From Candidatus Sulfotelmatobacter sp. (GTDB lineage: Bacteria; Acidobacteriota; Terriglobia; Terriglobales; SbA1): DNA of 6,353 bases. Location: the NCBI GenBank assembly GCA_030151135.1, contig JASLEQ010000245.1:1-6353 (forward strand). The letters are read 5' to 3'. Position 1 is the first letter of the stretch. Every line of letters starts with the position of its first letter. Position numbers and translations under genes: made by a program. This document shows, one piece after another, positions 1 to 4,915 of the stretch. Under the pieces are notes generated by a model that worked only from the letters and a program-made list of their open reading frames with translations, was not told the DNA's origin and made no database searches.

Positions 1-432
1 TGCCGCGAGAATGCCCGCCCGTCGCGTGTATGCCCGGGCAAATTTGATAGAAGCCTCGACACCTTCGCTCCCCGACGATGCAAAGAACGCTCTGCGCAAG
101 CGTCCACCCGCCCGCTGGCATAGCCGATCGGCGAGTTCGCCCGCCAGGTCGGCAACATGTGTCTGTATCATCGCCGGACCGCTGCGCTGCAGTTCCTCTT
201 GCAGCGCGCGCACTCCATACCGATGGTTGTGTCCCACGTTGTGAACGCAATATCCCGACAGGAAATCGACGACGCGCTTGCCCTCCGACGTCAACAACTC
301 CGCCCCAGTACAGCGTTCGTACCGCACATTCATCTCCAGCAACTCGAGAAGCCGCACCCATTGCGGATTGACCCGCGCCGCGTAACGTTCCGAGCCGCTC
401 TGCAACTCTGCAAACTGTGTTGCTGTACTCAT
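1..432 (-). CDS. Class III PLP-dependent aminotransferase, N-terminal part (cut by left edge)
   Basis: The reading frame is open for 144 codons from ATG at 432-430 to the window edge with no stop, so this is the N-terminal third of a protein whose family is usually about 400-450 residues. Residues 56-70 (DFLSGYCVHNVGHNH) match the N-terminal block of ornithine/acetylornithine-type class III aminotransferases, where G-H-x-H-P is usual; here Arg71 stands in place of the proline. Residues 119-130 (SSGSEGVEASIK) match the family's loop that binds the PLP phosphate. The catalytic lysine and the rest of the PLP site lie outside the window. Such enzymes move an amino group from an amine or amino acid (ornithine, acetylornithine, putrescine and others) to a 2-oxo acid in the cytoplasm; the substrate cannot be read from this fragment. 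A modest Shine-Dalgarno AGGG (443-440) sits 7 bases before the ATG. It follows the propeller lipoprotein gene by 25 bases, suggesting co-transcription. Family assignment is firm, specificity unknown. Confidence 0.88.
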   Translation of the reverse strand, partial: MSTATQFAELQSGSERYAARVNPQWVRLLELLEMNVRYERCTGAELLTSEGKRVVDFLSGYCVHNVGHNHRYGVRALQEELQRSGPAMIQTHVADLAGELADRLCQRAGGRLRRAFFASSGSEGVEASIKFARAYTRRAGILAA

Positions 433-439
433 AACATGT

Positions 440-443
440 CCCT
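440..443 (-). promoter_or_regulatory. Ribosome binding site of the aminotransferase
   Basis: AGGG read on the minus strand, with a 7-base spacer (ACATGTT) to the ATG at 432. It decides the start. The stronger AGGAG at 457-453 lies 20 bases from this ATG, too far to serve it, and directly abuts another ATG at 452 that opens only a seven-codon frame. Confidence 0.5.
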
Positions 444-457
444 GCTGAACATCTCCT

Positions 458-1534
458 CTAATGGCTCACGACGATCGATGTCGGTGTTGCCGGGACCGAA
501 TAGGTGGAAACCGAAGTTAACGTTCCCGTGCTGGTCGCCAGGCTGAAAGACTGAATGACTGGAGACGATTGGTTCCCCACAAACAAATAATTCCCCGTCG
601 AATCCCCTGCGATAAAGCTTGGTTGGGAGCCGGTCGCGAATGGAGAACTCGCCAGCAATGTGATGCTGCCATCCGTTCCAATCGAAAAGGCGGACAAGTT
701 GCCGCTGCTTTGCGAGTTCGCCACGTAGAGATATTTCCCGGACTTATCGATAAACAACGAAACCGGCCCAGTCGATGTATCTGCTGTGGTGGAGATCAGC
801 GTCAAAGAATTATCTGCGTTGATCGTGAATGCCGAAATGCTGTTGTCGATCTTGTTCGCCGTATACAAATGCGCTCCCGTAGAATCGATCGCCAATCCAT
901 ACGGCGTATTTCCCGTCGCGCTAACCACCGGAGCGCCGAGCTGTCCTCCGGTGACGGGAAATGCTTCAATCGTTCCCTCTCCAACAGTAGCTTGGCCGGT
1001 AATAAAAAGCGTTTTTCCGGACGGCGAAAGCGCCATGTTCAACGGAGACATGCCAATCGGCGCGCTCGTTCCTCCTCCAGACTGATTCACCGGCGCAAGC
1101 GTGCCGCTCGAATCGATCGATAAAACCGACACGTCAAACGACCCTGCATTTCCCACGTATAAAAAACTTCCACTCGGATCCATTGCCAGTAATGTCGGCG
1201 CCGTTCCCACATTTACGGTCGTAGCCTGCGTTATATTGCCTTGGCTTGCGACCAAGAACTTTGACACGGTCCCGGTCGGCGCAGCCCCCGAATTCGCCGC
1301 GTACAAGTACTTGCCTGAGGGATGCAGCGCCAGTGCCTGCACCGCCTGGCCCGCCGTGATTGGGCTGCCCACCAACTGCGTCAGCGCACCCGAATTCGGG
1401 TCTTCTCGGTATGCAACGATTTCGTTCGACCCCGGAATTGCCGCGTACAAAAATTTGCTGGTCGTCGTCCCACAGCCCACTCCTGCGACCATGCCTGCGC
1501 AAACAAGCAACAGAGCCGCTGCTTTCTTTAGCAT
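458..1534 (-). CDS. Exported seven-bladed beta-propeller protein, probable lipoprotein (lactonase/YncE-like)
   Basis: The protein has 358 residues from ATG at 1534. A signal peptide is clear: basic start MLKK, a hydrophobic stretch at about 5-18, then GVGC with Cys21, suggesting lipidation by Lgt/LspA, although Gly at -3 is a poor lipobox residue. The mature part is built of repeats of about 45-50 residues, each centred on a D/H/S-P-S-G-K-x-L-Y-x-x-N type motif: near residues 71-81 (HPSGKYLYAAN), 119-129, 170-178, 217-227, 263-273 (DKSGKYLYVAN) and 311-321. With the N-terminal SKFLYAAI strand this gives seven blades, and the C-terminal TSIVVSH strand may close the ring. This pattern is typical of the 6-phosphogluconolactonase-like/YncE propeller superfamily. 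Many secreted members have no known activity, so lactonase activity should not be assumed. A GTG at 1540-1538 would add two residues but overlaps the AGGAG Shine-Dalgarno; ATG at 1534 has the proper spacing. It stands 217 bases after the RND pump genes and 25 bases before the aminotransferase. Confidence 0.88.
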   Translation of the reverse strand: MLKKAAALLLVCAGMVAGVGCGTTTSKFLYAAIPGSNEIVAYREDPNSGALTQLVGSPITAGQAVQALALHPSGKYLYAANSGAAPTGTVSKFLVASQGNITQATTVNVGTAPTLLAMDPSGSFLYVGNAGSFDVSVLSIDSSGTLAPVNQSGGGTSAPIGMSPLNMALSPSGKTLFITGQATVGEGTIEAFPVTGGQLGAPVVSATGNTPYGLAIDSTGAHLYTANKIDNSISAFTINADNSLTLISTTADTSTGPVSLFIDKSGKYLYVANSQSSGNLSAFSIGTDGSITLLASSPFATGSQPSFIAGDSTGNYLFVGNQSSPVIQSFSLATSTGTLTSVSTYSVPATPTSIVVSH

Positions 1535-1539
1535 CGTCA

Positions 1540-1544
1540 CTCCT
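1540..1544 (-). promoter_or_regulatory. Ribosome binding site of the propeller lipoprotein
   Basis: AGGAG read on the minus strand, 5 bases (TGACG) before the ATG at 1534. The in-frame GTG at 1540-1538 shares its first G with this motif, so it cannot use it. This supports the ATG as the real start. Confidence 0.75.
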
Positions 1545-1636
1545 CTTGGATTTGATCGAAACAGTCGAATCGCCCCGCCAGCTCTGAAGAATTCGGATCA
1601 ACCGAGCCTTAATCGAGCAGCTTTATGCGTGCCCCT

Positions 1637-1665
1637 ATCATACGGGACTGGCGGTGCTTTGCGCA
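1637..1665 (-). promoter_or_regulatory. Possible sigma70-type promoter for the propeller lipoprotein
   Basis: On the minus strand a TATGAT -10 box (1642-1637, one mismatch to TATAAT) lies 17 bases downstream of TGCGCA (1665-1660), which matches the -35 consensus TTGACA at only three of six positions. Initiation would fall near 1630, giving a leader of about 95 bases before the ATG at 1534. The -10 box and spacing are good and the -35 is weak. This is the best promoter-like sequence in the 210-base gap between the pump genes and the lipoprotein, but its activity is inferred. Confidence 0.35.
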
Positions 1666-1671
1666 GCCAGT
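1647..1671 (-). repeat. Inverted repeat ACTGGC-N13-GCCAGT over the possible promoter
   Basis: The two arms at 1671-1666 and 1652-1647 are perfect 6-base inverted complements separated by 13 bases. They bracket the possible -35 hexamer and end five bases before the -10 box. The placement would suit an operator. As an RNA hairpin the stem is short, the loop long and no U-run follows, so it is a poor terminator. A 6-base match could arise by chance. Confidence 0.3.
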
Positions 1672-1750
1672 GGGCTTGTATCTGCGATGCGAAACCTCTC
1701 CGTGACGGTTGTACCCGCCCTCCGCCGTTCTTCGAACTTTCACCGGTGCA

Positions 1751-4700
1751 TCAATCATAGTGTGCCGGCGTTGGACTGATTGGAGGCGACATTCGCGGCA
1801 CTGCATCACCCTCTCCGCCGCGTAAGGCGAGTCGCAGGCGGTCGAGATATACATAAACCACCGGAGTCGTAAATAATGTCAAAGCCTGGCTTACAATCAA
1901 GCCGCCAACAATCGTGATACCGAGCGGCCGGTGCAACTCCGAGCCCGTCCCGTGTCCTAACGCGAGTGGTAATCCACCCAGCAGCGCCGCCATCGTGGTC
2001 ATCATGATCGGACGGAAACGCAAAATGCACGCGTCGTAAATCGCTTCCACCGGTTTCTTTCCTTGATTCCGTTCCACCTCAAGTGCCACGTCGATCATCA
2101 TGATTGCGTTCTTTTTCACCAGCCCGATGAGGAGAATGATCCCGATCATCCCGATGACATTCAGCTCGTTGTGCGTCAGCAATAACGCCAGCAACGCTCC
2201 GACACCTGCTGACGGAATCGTCGACAAAATCGTGATCGGGTGGATGTAACTCTCGTAGAGCATCCCCAGCACGATGTACACGGCGCCTAGCGCGGCGATA
2301 ATCAGCAGGCCCATATTCGATCGCGAGTCCTGGAAAGCCGCCGCCGTCCCTTGGAAACTCGCGGTAATCGATGGCGGGAACCCGATCGTCCGCTCGGCCC
2401 TCTCGATCGCATCCGTAGCCTGTCCCAGCGAAATTCCAGGAGCCAGATTGAATGAGATCGTCACCGAAGGCACCTGGCCTTGGTGATTCACAGCCAATGG
2501 TGTGTTCGAAGGCTCGAACCGCGTGAACGTAGCCAGCGGAATCGCAGCTCCATTGGCGGCCTTCAGATAAATGTTCTGCAACGCCTCCGGAGTCTGCTGG
2601 AACTGTGGCGCTACTTCCATCACCACGTGATACTGATTCAGAGGCCGGTACATCGTCGACACCTGCCGCTGCCCGAACGCATCGTAGAGCGCGTTGTCCA
2701 GAGTCTGCGGCGTGATGCCCATCCGGCTCGCCGTGTCACGATCGATAACCAGCTTGGCCTGCAGCCCTTTGTCCTGCTGATCGGAGTTTTGATCTCGCAG
2801 TTCCGGCAGCGTCCTTAGTTTCTGCAGAAGTCGCGGAGCCCAGTCGTTCAATTCCTGCAAATCCGCGCTCTGCAGCGTGTATTGATATTGCGCATTGCCG
2901 TATCGGCCGCCGATCGACAGTTCCTGTTGTGACTGCAAAATAAGTGTCGCGCCGGGAACCACTGCCAGCTTGCCCCGCAATCGGTTGATCACATCATCGG
3001 CGCTGGGATAATGGCACGTCTGCCAGAAGTGCTCTTTTTGGCACGCTCCGCGTTCTTCCAGCGGCTTTAACGATAGGAAAAATCGGCCCTGATTCAGGGC
3101 GCTGTTGCCCCCCGTGAATGCGGCCGTGCTGTCCACCGCCGGGTCTTTCATCACGATCCCGATGTAGCGCCGCATCTTTTCGGCCATCGACTGGAACGAG
3201 ATATCCTGCGCTCCGATCACCGAGCCCTGGATGCGCCCCGTATCCTGCTGCGGGAAAAATCCCGTAGGCACCAGGGTGTACAAATAAATGCTGAACGCCG
3301 CGATCGAGATGGTCAGGATCAGTACCGGCAACTGGTGCGCCAGCACCCGCTCGAGCGCATATCGATAACCAATCAGCAGGCGCTCAAAAAACCATTCGCT
3401 GGTCCGGTAAAAAAGATTGTGCTTCTCGCTTTTAGATTGCCGCAGGAACTTTGCGCACATCGTTGGGGTCGTCGTCAGTGAAACGATCAGCGAAACGCCA
3501 ATGGCAACGCTTAGCGTCACCGCAAATTCGCGAAACAGCCGCCCCACGATCCCGCCCATCAGCAGCAGGGGAATGAACACTGCCACCAGCGATGTGCTCA
3601 TCGAAAGCACGGTGAACCCGATTTCCGACGCACCTTTGAAAGTGGCCGCTACAGGCGCCATCCCGCGCTCGATGTATCGCGTGATGTTTTCCAGTACCAC
3701 GATGGCGTCGTCCACCACAAATCCCGCGGAGATCGCCAACGCCATCAGCGACAAATTGTCCAGGCTATATCCCAGCAGGTACATCACTCCAAACGTTCCC
3801 ACCAGCGAGAGCGGCACCGCAATGCTCGGAATGATCGTGGCCCGCACGGTTCGCAGGAACACGAATACGACCATGATCACCAGGAAAACTGAAATCAGCA
3901 GCGTTCTTTCAATATCCTTCACCGACGCTCGGACAGAAGTCGTTCTATCCGACACGATCGAGAGCTGCATCGCAGGAGGAATCGACGATTGCAAATACGG
4001 AATGATCGCCCGCACTCGGTCGACCGTGTCGATGATGTTGGCCGAGGGTTGCCGGAAGATCGGCAGGATGATCCCGCTCTTGCCATCGATCAGGCCCAGA
4101 TTCCGCGTGTCGGCCACCGAATCCTCGACGTCCGCCACGTCACCGAGCCGTACCACACCTCCATTGTTCGACGCCACAATCAACGGCCTGTATTGATCTG
4201 CCGTGAAAAGCTGGTCGGTATCGTCGAAACTGTAGGAAATACTGCCACTCGCGACTTTTCCTTTCGGGCGATTCGCATTTGCGGCATTCAGCGCGTTCCG
4301 CACTGTGTCGAGCCCGATCCCCAGCTTGTTCAGAAGCGTCGGATTGACCTCGGCCCGCACCGCGGGTTGCGACGATCCCCACACGAACACCTGCCCCACA
4401 CCCTCGACCTGCGACAGTTTCTGCGCCAGGATCGAGTCCGACACGTCATACATCTGCGGCACCGTCGCCGTGTCAGAAGTCAGTCCCAGCAACAGGATCG
4501 GCGCGTCCGCTGGGTTCACTTTGCGATAACTGGGATTGCTCGGCAGGTTTGCTGGTAACTGGCTTCTCGCCGCATTGATCGACGCCTGCACATCGCGCGC
4601 CGCCGCATCGATGTTCCGATTTAAATCGAACTGCAGCGCTATACCCGTGCTTCCCAGCTGACTCGATGATGTCATCTGGTTCACGCCGGAAATTCGCCCG

Positions 4701-4912
4701 AATTGCCGCTCCAGCGGCGTCGCTACCGCCGAGGCCATCGTCTGCGGATCTGCCCCCGGCAGCCCCGCTCCTACGCTGATGACCGGAAAATCCATCTTCG
4801 GCAGGGAAGCAACCGGCAGAAAATTAAATGCCAGGATGCCCGACAGAAGCAGTGCCGCCGCTAGCAATGACGTGCCAATCGGTCGCCGGATAAATGGGCT
4901 GGAGATATTCAT
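1751..4912 (-). CDS. mdtC: RND multidrug efflux pump inner-membrane subunit, MdtC-like (HAE1 family)
   Basis: At 1053 residues this is the full usual length of an HAE1-family RND pump (about 1020-1060). It shows the expected order: TM1 at about 12-32, a large periplasmic domain to about 333, TM2-TM6 at about 335-490, TM7 near 528-546, a second periplasmic domain to about 865, and TM8-TM12 from 867 to 1025. The proton-relay residues of AcrB are all present: Asp401-Asp402 in TM4 (GFVVDDAIVV), Lys934 in TM10 (VKKNAI), and Arg965 and Thr972 (RFRPIMMTT). The N-terminal SSSQLGST block and C-terminal SELHRPLGITIVGG resemble E. coli MdtC more than MdtB. Family members use the proton gradient to expel drugs, detergents or bile-salt-like compounds through a periplasmic adaptor and a TolC-type channel; the substrates here are unknown. 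The ATG at 4912 follows the MdtB-like stop by three bases with no strong Shine-Dalgarno, suggesting translational coupling. Residues 621-640 contain an insert with Cys624 and Cys633. No frameshift is seen. Confidence 0.95.
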   Translation of the reverse strand: MNISSPFIRRPIGTSLLAAALLLSGILAFNFLPVASLPKMDFPVISVGAGLPGADPQTMASAVATPLERQFGRISGVNQMTSSSQLGSTGIALQFDLNRNIDAAARDVQASINAARSQLPANLPSNPSYRKVNPADAPILLLGLTSDTATVPQMYDVSDSILAQKLSQVEGVGQVFVWGSSQPAVRAEVNPTLLNKLGIGLDTVRNALNAANANRPKGKVASGSISYSFDDTDQLFTADQYRPLIVASNNGGVVRLGDVADVEDSVADTRNLGLIDGKSGIILPIFRQPSANIIDTVDRVRAIIPYLQSSIPPAMQLSIVSDRTTSVRASVKDIERTLLISVFLVIMVVFVFLRTVRATIIPSIAVPLSLVGTFGVMYLLGYSLDNLSLMALAISAGFVVDDAIVVLENITRYIERGMAPVAATFKGASEIGFTVLSMSTSLVAVFIPLLLMGGIVGRLFREFAVTLSVAIGVSLIVSLTTTPTMCAKFLRQSKSEKHNLFYRTSEWFFERLLIGYRYALERVLAHQLPVLILTISIAAFSIYLYTLVPTGFFPQQDTGRIQGSVIGAQDISFQSMAEKMRRYIGIVMKDPAVDSTAAFTGGNSALNQGRFFLSLKPLEERGACQKEHFWQTCHYPSADDVINRLRGKLAVVPGATLILQSQQELSIGGRYGNAQYQYTLQSADLQELNDWAPRLLQKLRTLPELRDQNSDQQDKGLQAKLVIDRDTASRMGITPQTLDNALYDAFGQRQVSTMYRPLNQYHVVMEVAPQFQQTPEALQNIYLKAANGAAIPLATFTRFEPSNTPLAVNHQGQVPSVTISFNLAPGISLGQATDAIERAERTIGFPPSITASFQGTAAAFQDSRSNMGLLIIAALGAVYIVLGMLYESYIHPITILSTIPSAGVGALLALLLTHNELNVIGMIGIILLIGLVKKNAIMMIDVALEVERNQGKKPVEAIYDACILRFRPIMMTTMAALLGGLPLALGHGTGSELHRPLGITIVGGLIVSQALTLFTTPVVYVYLDRLRLALRGGEGDAVPRMSPPISPTPAHYD
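1861..2310. repeat. Diverged repeat, copy 1: C-terminal membrane domain of the MdtC-like gene
   Basis: This stretch encodes TM8-TM12 of the MdtC-like protein and pairs with about 5008-5457 in the MdtB-like gene at a constant offset of 3147 bases, a multiple of three. Identical stretches include 1998-2017 with 5145-5164 (20 bases) and 2219-2236 with 5366-5383 (18 bases). It reflects ancestral gene duplication with strong protein constraint and is not a mobile repeat. Such segments could allow unequal recombination or gene conversion, but I see no sign that this has happened. Confidence 0.6.
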
Positions 4913-4915
4913 CGC

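Noticed and set aside
11..546. Three overlapping plus-strand open frames at the left end
   Set aside because: They are antisense to the aminotransferase frame, which shows clear family motifs and stays open to the window edge. The plus-strand translations are Arg/Pro/Cys-rich and unlike any family.
1741..1748. Perfect palindrome CACCGGTG just after the MdtC-like stop
   Set aside because: It has no loop or U-run to act as a terminator, and an isolated 8-base palindrome is not enough to call an operator.
1609..1758. Small minus-strand frame of about 49 codons starting inside the MdtC-like stop (ATGATTGA overlap) and running to TAA at 1609
   Set aside because: The product is very rich in Arg, Lys and His with no recognisable domain, no clear Shine-Dalgarno precedes it, and it runs across the possible promoter. 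It looks like a chance open frame in the gap.
1101..1760. Plus-strand open frame (219 codons) opposite the propeller gene start and the gap
   Set aside because: It is antisense to the signal peptide and first blades of the lipoprotein, has no recognisable domain and no convincing start signal.
3417..4196. Long plus-strand open frame (259 codons) opposite the MdtC-like gene
   Set aside because: It is fully antisense to a strongly conserved RND gene, has biased composition rich in Ser, Thr and Arg, and resembles no known protein. It is a by-product of codon bias in the real gene.
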